Below, in pieces: positions 53,063-63,847 of a stretch of DNA of 64,000 nt. How positions within the stretch are numbered: the first letter of the stretch is position 1; each line of letters opens with the position of its first letter. The DNA is from Nephrocerus scutellatus (Eukaryota > Arthropoda > Insecta > Diptera > Pipunculidae), in contig OX352763.1 of assembly GCA_947095585.1 (NCBI GenBank), positions 104,139,908 through 104,203,907 of the forward strand, given 5' to 3'. A program made the position numbers and the translations under genes. The notes beneath the pieces are model-generated. The model saw only the letters and a program-made list of their open reading frames with translations, was not told the DNA's origin and ran no database searches.

Positions 53063-53640
53063 TGAATCATATGGTCGTGCGAGTGTCGTTCTAATTGCAC
53101 CAGCCCTTAAAAGAGGCGTCGCCATGAGGGAAGTCAGGATATCCAACGATGATTGAAGTCACCGCCGAATTCCAGGTTGAGCAGCGGCCTATCGTTCTAG
53201 CACGCAATGGGAAAACTTCGCTAGCTCGTATATGGGGTGAGTCCTTGATTAGGCGGACCGCTCAAGTTTTCCCCCGACCAACATATACAAAAAAATTGTG
53301 CGTGCTATTTAATAGGGAAAAGTTAATAAGAAGAAAAGAGAAACCGGTGCTGTCCCAGAACTTCCGGGTAGGAAAGCCTTCCCCTCGACTACCACGATGA
53401 TGTTTGACTCGTGGATCTGGTGTTATGATCCCCTCAGGCGTCTGAACCCGCCCTACCATGGACCCCAAATTTTGGAACCCCCTCTTCAACTGTGGCCAAA
53501 TCCTATTACCCCATTGACCACCGACTGAAAGAACTCAACCCTATCTCACCCACCCCTCCGTAACCCCTTAAACACCGCTAAGACCCATGCCAGGGGTGTT
53601 CAAGCAAAATAAAGAGGCCACCAGAATCACGTTATAATTA
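53063..53640. other. GC-richer stretch without recognised gene
   Basis: Plus frame 53149-53400 and minus frame 53262-53489 overlap and have no domains. CACCACGATGATG and CCCGCCCTACC patches suggest non-coding parts of another element, which cut off the Harbinger gene. Confidence 0.35.
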
Positions 53641-53689
53641 TTATAATTTATTAGTTCGCAATTATTTAAGGAAAAAGAAAACCATGAGG

Positions 53690-54430
53690 CGCAACAAAAA
53701 TAATGGTTGCCAACGGGCATGATAAATCTAAAATTAATTTGTTACAAAAAAACGTGGCTAACGGGCCTAATATGTTTAAATTATTTCTTTAATAAAAAAA
53801 ACATGATTGCCAACGGGCCTAATATGTTTAAATTATTTCTTTGAAAAAAAAACATGGTTGCCAACGGGCATAATAAATCTAAAATTAATTCGTTATGAAA
53901 CGTGGCCAACGGGCAATATAACTCTAAATTTACTTGTTAAGAAAACGTGGCCAACGGGCCTATTATATTTAAATTATTTTTAATGACAAAAAAGTTGGCC
54001 ACCGGGCATAATATAATTAAATTATTTCCACAAAAAAACATGGTTGCCAACGGGCATAATAAATCTAAAATTAATTTGGTTAGGCCAACGGGCCTAATAT
54101 CTTTAAATTATTTTTCTTAATGAAAAGAAACATGGACGGCCTAATACTTCTTAATTTAATTTGTTATAAAAGGAGGCCAACGGGCCTAAAATCTTTAAAT
54201 TATTTTTCTGAATGAAAAACAACATGGCCAACGGGCCTTATAATTTAAATTATTTCTAAGAAACAACATGGCCAACGGGCCTAATAATTCTAAAATTAAT
54301 TTGTTATAAACAGTGGCCAACGGGCCTATTATCTTTAAATTATTTTTCTTATAATGAAGCATGGCCAACAGGCATAATATAATTAAATTATTTCTACAAA
54401 AAAAATGGCAAATGGGCAATTTCTAAAACC
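53690..54430. repeat. ~47-bp satellite with GGCCAACGGGC core
   Basis: Sixteen units with TGGCCAACGGGCCTAATAT or TTGCCAACGGGCATAATAAA, each followed by TTTAAATTATTTTTCTTAAT- or TCTAAAATTAATTTGTTA-type filler. Two fillers alternate irregularly. The GC core in AT-rich filler makes it stand out. No coding. Confidence 0.9.
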
Positions 54431-54965
54431 TTGCAACTATTGCAAGTGCTATACACAAAATTCTCTTGTACCAAAAGAGCGAGTTCTCTCATCGGACCCG
54501 ATCGCAAAGCCACTAGTAAATGCAGTATGATAGGCAAACAAAATAACTTAGAAATTTTTTTTTGTGCTTTACTTACGTTTCTTCTCCAGGCATATTCATC
54601 GTCGCCAGCGCTGTCAATGAGGAGATTACCTGTTCGGGAAGTAAATGTTAGTCATTACGTGGCCCTTTAATTAGGGAAATTCGACCCGCGAGGATACCGT
54701 GCGATTCGTTACCGCGTGCGAGAACCACCATTTTCTCAACACTCACAAGAATTAGGTGTGCTCACCAATTAATAAGGGAAATAAGGAACCAAAACCAAAC
54801 TATGGGACAATTCGGTGGGATGTTTTCCGGTCCTCTCCGGAATAAAGATGACAAACGACGAATTGGGCGATGAAATTCCGACAGTAGGATATCGTCAGAT
54901 CCTCTTCTCTTCCGATAGGTCGACTCCAAGAGCAAGATGCCTTCTGATGAGTATCTCCGCCCGAC
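54431..54965. other. No recognised gene; exon-like segment at 54578-54625
   Basis: Minus 54578-54625 reads LIDSAGDDEYAWRRN and runs into the donor GTAAGTAAAG. Comparable segments lie at 57380-57420 and 48340-48390. The rest is unrecognised. Confidence 0.3.
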
Positions 54966-54967
54966 GG

Positions 54968-55140
54968 ACGAATGTCCGACGATTATCGCATTGGTGCTTT
55001 GGGGCTACACGAATTGCGTACAAAAGAATGTCCGATGATTATCGCAATGGTGCTTTAGGACTGCACGAATTGCGTACAAAACAAAATGTCCGATCAATAT
55101 CGCACTTGTGCTTTAGGATAACACAGATTGTCGTACAAAA
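54968..55140. repeat. ~60-bp tandem repeat, three units
   Basis: AATGTCCGA(C/T)GATTATCGCA...GGTGCTTTAGGA...CACGAATTGCGTACAAAA repeated three times with increasing divergence. Confidence 0.85.
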
Positions 55141-55432
55141 AAAAACGAGAAAAACAAAGATTCGCTTTGATGGGTTAAGTCCCCTTACACGGTCCACATT
55201 CACGAGCGATTTTCCACAAAAATCCCAATAACCAACTTGTTATTAAACACTTAACGAAATTCAGAAAAAATTTATTAAATTAAATTCGCAATTAATTGTG
55301 ACCGGCAGACAGAAAAAAAAACACCGCGAGACGAGGTGCCTCTTTGACTGCCAGAAACTTAATACTTTTTCGTTTCTCATCGCATCAGGTTGCAGTTGTG
55401 AGCTGACCACCTGTGTTGGTATGGGTGCGTTA

Positions 55433-55719
55433 GACATACCCAAAACCTTCTCTATAGAAAGCCCAACTCTACGCATACTAATGCTGTAAACCAAGACCAA
55501 ACGCATGTGTGTTTGTGGGATGTGAATACAGTGTACAAAAAATAAGAAGTCGCAAAGAGCGAGAAACGTAAGATGTGGTAGTGAGAAACAGAAATATTTT
55601 ATATGGATTTTGCTCTTTAGTTGATTACTAAATACAAATACGTTTGGTCTCAATCTAAGCATGTATCTGTGTACGATCGGAACAGTTGGGCTTTCTATAG
55701 AGAAGGTTTTGGACATACC
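55433..55719. mobile_element. 271-bp inverted-repeat element with 8-bp target duplication
   Basis: The element 55441-55711 starts CAAAACCTTCTCTATAGAAA and ends with the exact complement over 28 bases (55684-55711). GACATACC stands directly outside at both ends (55433-55440 and 55712-55719). Perfect ends and perfect 8-bp duplications mean a rather recent insertion. Eight-bp duplications are known for hAT and P superfamilies. The 215-base centre has no product of its own. Confidence 0.85.
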
Positions 55720-56345
55720 CCACAGTGTCACTGCTCATGCATCATGTGTATCACCCCATCCTACAGTAATATCAATTGAATATCTATTTACCTATACTAA
55801 ACCACTTGCGGGCTACTGCTTGCGTGGCAGGTCGGTATTTGATATTCAAGTGAAAGTGAAATCATCCGATTTCGGTGACCAATCAAAAGCGTCGATCTAT
55901 ACTTTTTGCAATATTACGCCACCTATAACCAAGCTCAAGTTTCGCAATTTTTGGCTATTGATGGTGTAAGTGAACCGCAAAATGTAATCATACACAGGGT
56001 GCGTTGTAACAAAAAAATTCGATTTATCTCTTCTTTCATTTCGCCTTTTTGTTTCAATTCCGACTAGGAAAAGAAAAACACATTTAGTTGCGATGGTAGA
56101 GTAGACATCACAATATTGTGAAAAATCATCAAACAGTTCTTGAGTGGTATTATAGCATATCGATTTATTTCAATTTAACATTTAATTTGATGGCTGTTTA
56201 AGAAGGAATATTTGACGCTGTGGCATTTGTGATGTGGAAGATAAAGATGTATCACTCCACGACGGAATGGAAGATCTGTTTGAAGATTCTAGTAAGAACT
56301 CCATGGACGACTCTTTCATTTAGTTTTCCAAGGCATCCAGTAAAA
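55720..56345. other. No recognised gene
   Basis: The plus frame 55661-55969 begins inside the inverted-repeat element and has no domain. Confidence 0.35.
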
Positions 56346-56354
56346 AGAACATCC

Positions 56355-56465
56355 GAAAAAGTTTTCTAGCAAAAACTTTTTGATTATTTGAAAGTTCAAA
56401 ATATTGTGCTGCTTATCCTTTGACTAGTGGTTGTAGCATCGTTACTGCTCTCCTTTAAGTGTTCA
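56355..56465 (-). pseudogene. Fragment paralogous to 63683-63765
   Basis: TCTAGCAAAAACTTTTTGAT, TATTTGAAAGTTCA, ATATTGTGCTGC and CATCGTTACTGCT are shared with 63683-63765. On the minus strand both give ELSNNQKVFARK, like the last helix found after a linker in MADF/BESS-type proteins. A small conserved segment of a repeated gene. Confidence 0.45.
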
Positions 56466-56609
56466 CAAGCTATTTTTAGCAATTGTAACGATTATCTGGT
56501 GACTTTTGGTTTATTTTTTTTAGGACCATAAGGCCTCACTACCTTTTTTTTTGTGACCCTTTCTTTGAGCGCCATTTTTCTATAACGGGTTGTCCATATA
56601 CCATCACCG

Positions 56610-56770
56610 TCGGTTGGATGCGGCTGACGGCCATGTGCACGCCTAGCGGTGCTCTGACCTAGCTCGTCGGGATGTGGGGGGGTTCTTCGGCCGGCCACAC
56701 CAACCCAAATACCACTACATAAAAAAAATTTGTTTATTGCGTGCTTTAAGTACTCAGACTATAATGGAGG
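56610..56770 (+). mobile_element. Short interspersed repeat, family S1, copy 4
   Basis: TCGGTTGGATGCGGCTGACG, GCCTAGCGGTGCTCTGACCT, AGCTCGTCGGGATGTGGGGG, GGTTCTTCGGCCGGCC, ACATAAAAAAAATTTG, then GCGTGCTTTAAG and a purine tail; aligns best with copy 3 (47525). Confidence 0.55.
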
Positions 56771-57915
56771 GGGGGAAAGAAGAAAAAAAAAACAAGTCGG
56801 GCTACCGTAGGAGATTAAATGTTCGGCTCTACCTGAGTCCGAGAGACCATCAGAGAGACGTTCCATGACTTCCATCGCCAGATCCGGGGGATGAATGGGG
56901 TTGGGGTCTAGATGCGAGGAGAGAGATAGCTGTAGTACCTTTTAATAATAACACATTTTGTTTTCGATATCCTTTTTTTTTTTGTTTTTTTTTTTTTTTT
57001 TAAAAAATATATATAATTCCTTTATTTTCTCTCCCTTTTTTTTTGTTTTGTATATCTATATATATATATATATCCTTAGGGGTTTTAACATTAATAACTA
57101 TAACCTGAACAATTACGGTATTAAAAAAAAAGTAAATATTTATGAAGAATCTACTCAGGCCACTACGGCCCTTTTCACCGATTGAGTATTTACATTGTTT
57201 TATGATGACTTTATAGCCGACTGATTATAAGGTCGCGCAACGGAAGGACTAGCCGTGGTTCGACATCGAGGCCGTTTGGCCAATGGGTCACCTTCAACAT
57301 AAGGCTTGTAAAACCCCAAACAAAAAAAATCTGAACAGTTAAATTACCAATTTTTTTACCTTAACTCCGGAACGTCGTGTCCGCCAGCGCTGTCGTGTCC
57401 GAGGTTCCTAGCTGTAGAATCAAAGTTAGTTAAAAAAATCATAAGTAAGCAACAATAAAGAAAATTCAAAAAAAAACTTAAAAAAAATTGTTGCAATGGG
57501 ATGTGCCCACCCCGCTATGTCCGTTCGCTGTTACAATGAATCCGAAATTTACTGAACGAGCTAATGAAATAACAACTGAATTAAAAAAAATATAATTTCT
57601 ATTTATTCCTTACTTTACTATTTGTGGTTTTTATATGTATATATAGGTTGTATATGGTTTTTTTTTTCTACATATGTGTATGTCATTAAATAGGGTTTCC
57701 ATGAAAAGAATAATAAAAAAAATATATAAATTAATGCGAAAAATAACTTGCCCGGTTAGGAATCAACAAAAAAAATTAACAACTAATTTGTACTCCTTCC
57801 TTGTCTTTGATGTATCCCAAAAGAAAATCAATTCGGTGGTGATGAGTAGACATTCGTTCGATTCGACATTCAAACCTTGCTTGTTAATTTTTCGGAAGGC
57901 AAAGTGGTGTGACTT
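56771..57915. other. No recognised gene
   Basis: Poly-T runs at 56970-57000 and an (AT)n at 57055-57073. Minus 57380-57420 has DSAGGHDVPELR before a donor-like AAGGTAAAAA. The plus frame 57674-57955 runs into the first unit of the splice-like array and may be its upstream exon (VVMSRHSFDSTFKPCLL), but I know no homologue. Confidence 0.35.
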
Positions 57916-58321
57916 GGGCCAGTGTCGGCAATTTTTTTGCACGCGCACATGGTGATCTTGGTAAGTATGAGCTTTTATGATTTTCGGAAGATATTTTAAA
58001 CATCGGACCTTGAGTCGATTTTTAATGTCACATTAATTTGCAAGAAATGAAAAAAAAATGATTTTTCAGAACCTTTTCAATCTTTTCCAGAAATATATCG
58101 AATTTGTCGTGGGCCAGTGTCGGCCATTTTGCACGCGCACATGGTGATTTTGGTAAGTATTAACTTTTATGATTTTTGGAAGATATTTTAATCATCTGAC
58201 CTTGAGTCGATTTTTAATGTCACATTAATTTGTAAAAAAAATGTAAAAAAAATTGTTTTTACCGAACCTTTTCAATCTTTTCCAGAAATATATCGAACTT
58301 GTCGTGGGCCAGTGTCGGCCA

Positions 58322-58352
<31 letters not shown>

Positions 58353-58417
58353 CGCGCACGCTTCAAGGGGTTCGCACCCTTATAATGCTCGGCTATATGC
58401 TTGGCACAGCGTGGGCG

Positions 58418-60363
58418 TTAAGGAAGAGGAGGAGAAAAGAGGAGATGTCTATGAGCTTGTGTTTTGAATGCCTGTGGATCATAGTGATGTGGGAAGACAG
58501 AGCTTGGCAGAGCATTCCACATACGAGTTGTACGGCTGAAGAACGAATCCCTGAATTTAACTGTACGTCCGAAGATGGGCTTAAGGGTAAACTGATGAGC
58601 ATTTAGAGCGCCACGAGTATTGCGGTTGAATTCAAGGAGAGGTGGCATGCAGCTGGCTATTTCTCTTGAGCACCGCTGGTAGAAGAAGCGATAAAATAGT
58701 GACAAGCAAGAAACGTTCCTGCGGTGTTCAAGCGAATCAATCGATTTCGCTATATTTTCGTCACCGATAAGTTTTATCGCGCGGTTTTGTATTCTATCTA
58801 GCTGATGCAAAGTAGTCTTAGGCGCACCAGACCAGATATGGCAATTGTACTCAAGTTTTGGGCGAATAAAAGCCTTGTAAATGGTAGCCAGATCAGAGGG
58901 AGTGAAATATTTCTTGCACCGGGCTAGAAAACCTAAACATTTCGCAGCATTTTTAGCGACGGTAAATATGTGGTGATTCCAACGAAGCTTGTCGTTAACG
59001 CACATACCGAGAATTGCGAGATTTTCAGTTTCCTCGATGCAAGTGCCATTCATGGATAATGGCATGGGATTTGGGTTTCGCTTGGACGACAGGAGACAGC
59101 ATTGGGATTTGGAAGCGTTAAATTCTACTCGATTGTTTTCTCCCCATTTTATTATGCTGTCTAGGTCAGAGTTTAACGTGCTTAACATACGATGTTGTTT
59201 GAGTTCCACATCAGAGGTGGAGGGACGTTCCTCAAACTTATATGAGAAGCTGAGAGTGCTGTCGTCAGCGAAAGAGTGAATTGGATTAGAAGTCACAGAT
59301 AAGAGATCATAATAAAAATGAGGAAGAGTGTCGGGGACAGAACAGAGCCCTGGGGAACGCCAGCATTTATGTGGTGTATTTCAGATTTGAAACCGTCTAA
59401 AACAACTTGAATTGAGCGGTCCAAAAGATAGCTTCTAATCCATTGAAGCAGTTTATCATCGACACCATAAGCACGCATTTTAGACAAAAGAGCTTGATGC
59501 CAAACTCTGTCAAATGCCTTTGAAATATCGAGTGCAACAGCTTTGCTTTCTCCAAAATGATGCAAAGATCGGTTCCACTGTTCGGTGAGATAAACCATCA
59601 AATCACCAGTAGAACGTTGCCCACGAAACCCATACTGCCGGTCACTAAGGATTACGTTGGTTTCAAGATATTTCTTAAGCTGATAATTGATCAGCGTTTC
59701 CATGACCTTGGAAAGAATGGATGTAAGTGCTATGGGTCGGTACGAAGAAGGAGACGACGGTTCGCCTTTTTTGGGTATGGGCTGAACAAATGCTGTTTTC
59801 CAACTTCTCGGGAAGAGTCCAGAAGAGTAGGATAGATGGAAAAGCTTACGCAATGGTAATGCCAGCTTGGAAGAACACCTCTTCAGAACTAATGGAGAAA
59901 TACCATCTGGACCAGCGGATTTGTATGTGTTAAGATCATTTAAAACTCTAGCAACTGCACGAGTACGAAAAAATATCTGTCCCATAGAGTGTTCAATACT
60001 CTGAGGTGCAGGAGGCGGCAATGCACAATCTGGAAGCGTAGAGCTAGCTGCGAAATGCGCAGCAAACAGATTGGCCTTGTCCATAGAGCTGACAACTGGA
60101 ATGTCATTATAAATGAGCGTTGGAATCGACGACGAGGCTGAATTTTTGATTCTTTTCACGAAAGACCAAAAATTTTTACTACCTATGGGACATTGTAGTA
60201 TTTTTTGCCTTAATTTTCGGTCGTAGGCGAATTTGACTCGCCGAAGATGGGCATTGCAATCATTTCTTGCTCGTTTAAACTTTTTTCGGTTTTCCTCGGA
60301 AGGGTTTGCTTTGTAAAACCGAAAGCATACCTCTCTAATCCTAGAAGCCTCTTTACAGCTCAA
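58418..60363 (-). pseudogene. LINE ORF2 reverse transcriptase and C-terminal domain
   Basis: The first part (59293-60363, 356 residues) has SAGPDGISPLVLKRC, SSYRPIALTSILSKVMETLI, QYGFRGQRSTGDLMVYLTEQ, VALDISKAFDRVWH (catalytic Asp, motif A) and NAGVPQGSVLSPTLF (motif B). A one-base loss near 59300 shifts the frame. The second part (58418-59296) begins just before HSFADDSTL (motif C with the Asp pair), then NWG-like and EYNCHIWSGAP, and ends in FFSRTTRMWNALPSSVFP. It resembles the Jockey/CR1/R1 group. Reading upstream of 60363 meets stops, and no endonuclease domain is present. Confidence 0.9.
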
Positions 60364-60951
60364 GTCATACCACTCAGTGCCAGAATTGCTGGCCTGTGGA
60401 CATGTACATGGTTAAACACAGCGAACGAATTCGTTCTCAGCCCACGTATGTTGCTGAGATCCACTCTGAAAACACACATAACTTACAACAAACAAACACA
60501 CAAAACACAACTTACCGCTTCTTTTTACCGAATTGAGAAGAGAATGTCTCAAAATGGATTATCAACACAAATTGTCGCCAGTGTTATGCCTTCACGACAA
60601 AATGAGTTAAATCACCAGAAGAAACAAACACTCACAATCCGTTATTCTAATAGCTAAAGAAATAGATCATCAACAGACTGCCGCATACAAAATACACGAC
60701 AGTTATATTTCACCAATTTCTTTAGCTGCGATGATGGGGATGGGGAACACGGACACTCACACTGCACTTTGCACTTGTTGATCGGCGCCGATCACGCGAA
60801 CCGTTGATTGTTTTGCGAGCACTTTAATTTAGGTTTTTTTTGTTTTTTTTTTGTTTTTGCACAAGCACAATATACGACGTTGTTTCTTTTACTTCGCGTG
60901 TGCTGGAGTGCAGCACGACCGTGCGCAGCGGCGTTTGCGAGACAACTCCGC
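60364..60951 (-). other. 5' part of the LINE without endonuclease
   Basis: Minus: about 50 more ORF2 codons, then stops. 60760-60951 is GC-rich (GTGCGCAGCGGCG, GCGCCGATCACGCG) and unlike the AT-rich flanks; it may be the LINE's own 5' UTR promoter joined to ORF2 by an internal deletion. Confidence 0.45.
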
Positions 60952-62499
60952 GCACGCGCACATGGTGATTTTGGTAAGTATTAACTTTTATGAGTTTTGG
61001 AAGATATTTTAAACATCGGACCTTGAGTCGATTTTTAATGTCACATTAATTTGCAAGAAATGAAAAAAAAAATGATTTTTCAGAACCTTTTCAATCTTTT
61101 CCAGAAATATATCGAATATATCGTGGGCCAGTGTCGGCCATTTTGCACGCGCACATGGAAATTTTGGTAAGTATGAGCTTTTATGATTTTCGGAAGATAT
61201 TTTAAACATCGGACCTTGAGTCGATTTTTAATGTCACATTAATTTGCAAGAAATGAAAAAAAAATGATTTTTCAGAACCTTTTCAATCTTTTCCAGAAAT
61301 ATATCGAAGATATCGTGGGCCAGTGTCGGCCATTTTGCACGCGCACATGGTGATTTTGGTAAGTATTAACTTTTATGATTTTTGGAAGATATTTTAATCA
61401 TCTGACCTTGAGTCGATTTTTAATGTCACATTAATTTGTAAAAAAAATGTAAAAAAAATTGTTTTTACCGAACCTTTTCAATCTTTTCCAGAAATATATC
61501 GAATTTGTCGTGGGCCAGTGTCGGCCATTTTGCACGCGCACATGGTGATTTTGGTAAGTATTAACTTTTATGATTTTTGGAAGATATTTTAATCATCTGA
61601 CCTTGAGTCGATTTTTAATGTCACATTAATTTGTAAAAAAAATGTAAAAAAAATTGTTTTTACCGAACCTTTTCAATCTTTTCCAGAAATATATCGAATT
61701 TGTCGTGGGCCAGTGTCGGCCATTTTGCACGCGCACATGGTGATTTTGGTAAGTATTAACTTTTATGATTTTTGGAAGATATTTTAATCATCTGACCTTG
61801 AGTCGATTTTTAATGTCACATTAATTTGTAAAAAAAATGTAAAAAAAATTGTTTTTACCGAACCTTTTCAATCTTTTCCAGAAATATATCGAATTTGTCG
61901 TGGGCCAGTGTCGGCCATTTTGCACGCGCACATGGTGATTTTGGTAAGTATTAACTTTTATGATTTTTGGAAGATATTTTAAACATCGGACCTTGAGTCG
62001 ATTTTTAATGTCACATTAATTTGCAAGAAATGAAAAAAAAATGATTTTTCAGAACCTTTTCAATCTTTTCCAGAAATATATCGAAGATATCGTGGGCCAG
62101 TGTCGGCCATTTTTGCACGCGCACATGGAAATTTTGGTAAGTGTGAACTTTTATAATTTTTGAAGATATTTTTATCATCGGACCTTGAGTCGATTTTTTA
62201 TGTCACATTAATTTGCAAGAAATGAAAAAAAAAATGATTTTTCAGAACCTTTTCAATCTTTTCCAGAAATATATCGAAGATATCGTGGGCCAGTGTCGGC
62301 CATTTTTGCACGCGCACATGGAAATTTTGGTAAGTGTGAACTTTTATAATTTTTGAAGATATTTTTATCATCGGACCTTGAGTCGATTTTTTATGTCACA
62401 TTAATTTGCAAGAAATGAAAAGAAATGATTTTTCAGAACCTTTTCAATCTTTTCCAGAAATATATCGAATATGTCGTGGGCCAGTGTCGGCCATTTTGC

Positions 62500-63175
62500 A
62501 CGCGCACATGGAAATTTTGGTAAGTACATATGTAATTTTGGATCGAACTTTTTAAATTTAATAATTTTTTTCCTTTTAGGTAGTAAATTACCAAAGGATT
62601 TCGAGGTAATTAAGTTTAAAAAAACACATTCAATTTAAACATTTTTTTTTCAGTCGACTGATGTTGCCGCGTGTAGTGTGCTGATCGATTTTATGTGCAA
62701 TAATTTTTTTGCGAGCGCTACTAAAATTGATGACCGAAACCGGCGAAGCAAAAATATCGACTAACTATTTACATATCAATATAAAAAAAATGTTACCACT
62801 TTTGCTGAGTTTTCTTTTTTTCTTGATTTCAGGGAACAAAACTTTTTGAAGCGGCGTGGGTTGTAGTCAGCCATTTTGGCACGCGCTTGTAAATTAACGG
62901 GTAAGTTTGGTTCGAACTTTTTAAATTTAATAATTTTTTTTTCCTTTTAGGTAGTAAATTACCAAAGGATTTCGAGGTAATTAAGTTTAAAGAAACACAT
63001 TCAATTTAAACATTTTTTTTTTTCATTGGACTGATGATGCCGCGTGTAGTGTGCTGATCGATTTTATGTGCAATAATTTTTTTGCGAGCGCTACTAGAAT
63101 TGATGACCGAAACCGGCGAAGCAAAAACATCGACTACCGAATCCAGTCGCATCAATTTCGTTAATCTATTTCGTT
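62500..63175 (+). repeat. Two copies of a ~370-bp unit with splice-like signals
   Basis: GTAAGT...CGAACTTTTTAAATTTAATA, TTTTTCCTTTTAG|GTAGTAAATTACCAAAGGAT, TTCGAG|GTAATTAAG, CATTTTTTTTTCAG and GCCGCGTGTAGTGTGCTGAT, ending ACCGAAACCGGCGAAGCAAA, occurs at 62516-62764 and 62900-63137. Between them TTTCAG|GGAACAAAACTTTTTGAAG...GGTAAGTTTGG is a decayed relative of the array's exon-like part (GTGGG, GCCATTTTGGCACGCGC). So the array continues into a second, longer repeat with the same character. Confidence 0.8.
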
Positions 63176-63606
63176 GACCGTACATTGATGTGTCGCTCAC
63201 TCTTACTCTGCATTCGACATTAGTGTTGGATTGCCAACTGAACTCTCTCTTTATTTCTTCTCACGGCCAGCTTTGCCAACCACTTGTAGAGTGATGTCAC
63301 TCAGTCTCTAGGTGCTGTATATCCCATGTGGAGTTTGTGGTTGGTCAACAATCGAGAGAAGGGAGCATGCATTCTCCTTACTAATATTCGCAATATTTAG
63401 TGACTGCATTAGACTTATGCGTCGAAACAAAAATTCGTGAGGAGTTTGTGGGAAAGATGCCGTTTGTCAACAAAAATTCCAACAATTGGAATTTTTGGCC
63501 TTGAAATTATATGTAGCATTCGCTCTTAATGGACGTCGATATGTGCGTCACTACATTCGCATTGTACTGCGCGGCAATTGCCTTGCAGTAGATACAGGGG
63601 GCTTAT
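63176..63606. other. No recognised gene
   Basis: The plus frame at 63486-63689 has no domain. Confidence 0.35.
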
Positions 63607-63843
63607 TTAAAACCAGAAGGAAGAATTCTTTTCGTTCTTCAAGTCGCCGCCACACAATGTGTCCTCTTCCTTCAGAGGCCTCTTTCTAGCAAAAACCTTT
63701 TGATTATTTGAAAGTTCAGAATATTGTGCTGCCCATCCTTTGACTAGTGTTGTAGCATCGTTACTGCTTTGACTCAGGAATACGTAAAACAAAATATGAT
63801 AAAACCTCTTAGATCCTTTGAACGACTTGCAGGTGGACCACAA
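63607..63843 (-). pseudogene. C-terminal helix of a MADF/BESS-like or related protein
   Basis: Minus frame: SSNDATTLVKGWAAQYSELS, NNQKVFARKRPLKEEDTLCG. The W-x-x-x-x-x-LS-x-x-Q-x-x-x-A-x-[KR] pattern is known at the ends of MADF/BESS-type and Harbinger-accessory proteins. The paralog at 56355 shares part of it. Function is not established here. Confidence 0.4.
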
Positions 63844-63847
63844 TTTT

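Larger units (their letters stand above)
58322..60951 (-). mobile_element. LINE inserted in the 194-bp array
   Basis: A minus-strand LINE with A25 tail (58322-58346 as T), a ~70-base 3' end, ORF2 pieces, and a GC-rich 5' segment (60720-60951) that looks like a promoter/UTR. It interrupts one array unit exactly between GGCCATTTT and GCACGCGCAC; the unit is otherwise complete, so nothing was lost at the target. No target duplication is visible. At ~2.6 kb it is shorter than autonomous LINEs, and the endonuclease is missing. Confidence 0.85.
57916..62560 (+). repeat. ~194-bp tandem array with exon/intron-like units
   Basis: Twelve GGGCCAGTGTCGGC starts at about 57916, 58111, 58306, 61124, 61317, 61512, 61707, 61902, 62094, 62286 and 62478, plus one unit split by the LINE; spacing 192-195. 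Each unit reads TTTTG|GTAAGT ... AATCTTTTCCAG|AAATATATCG, so a ~62-base exon-like segment alternates with a ~131-base intron-like one. Two subtypes exist: one with AATCATCTGACC and GTAAAAAAAATGT, one with AAACATCGGACC and GCAAGAAATG plus a second GATTTTTCAG acceptor. Exon-like parts are the best conserved. No known protein results; frame +1 would give KYIEFVVGQCRPFCTRTW then stop. Confidence 0.9.

Noticed and set aside
55261..55731. 156-codon minus frame
   Set aside because: It runs across the whole inverted-repeat element and its flanks; such a frame cannot be an ancestral gene.
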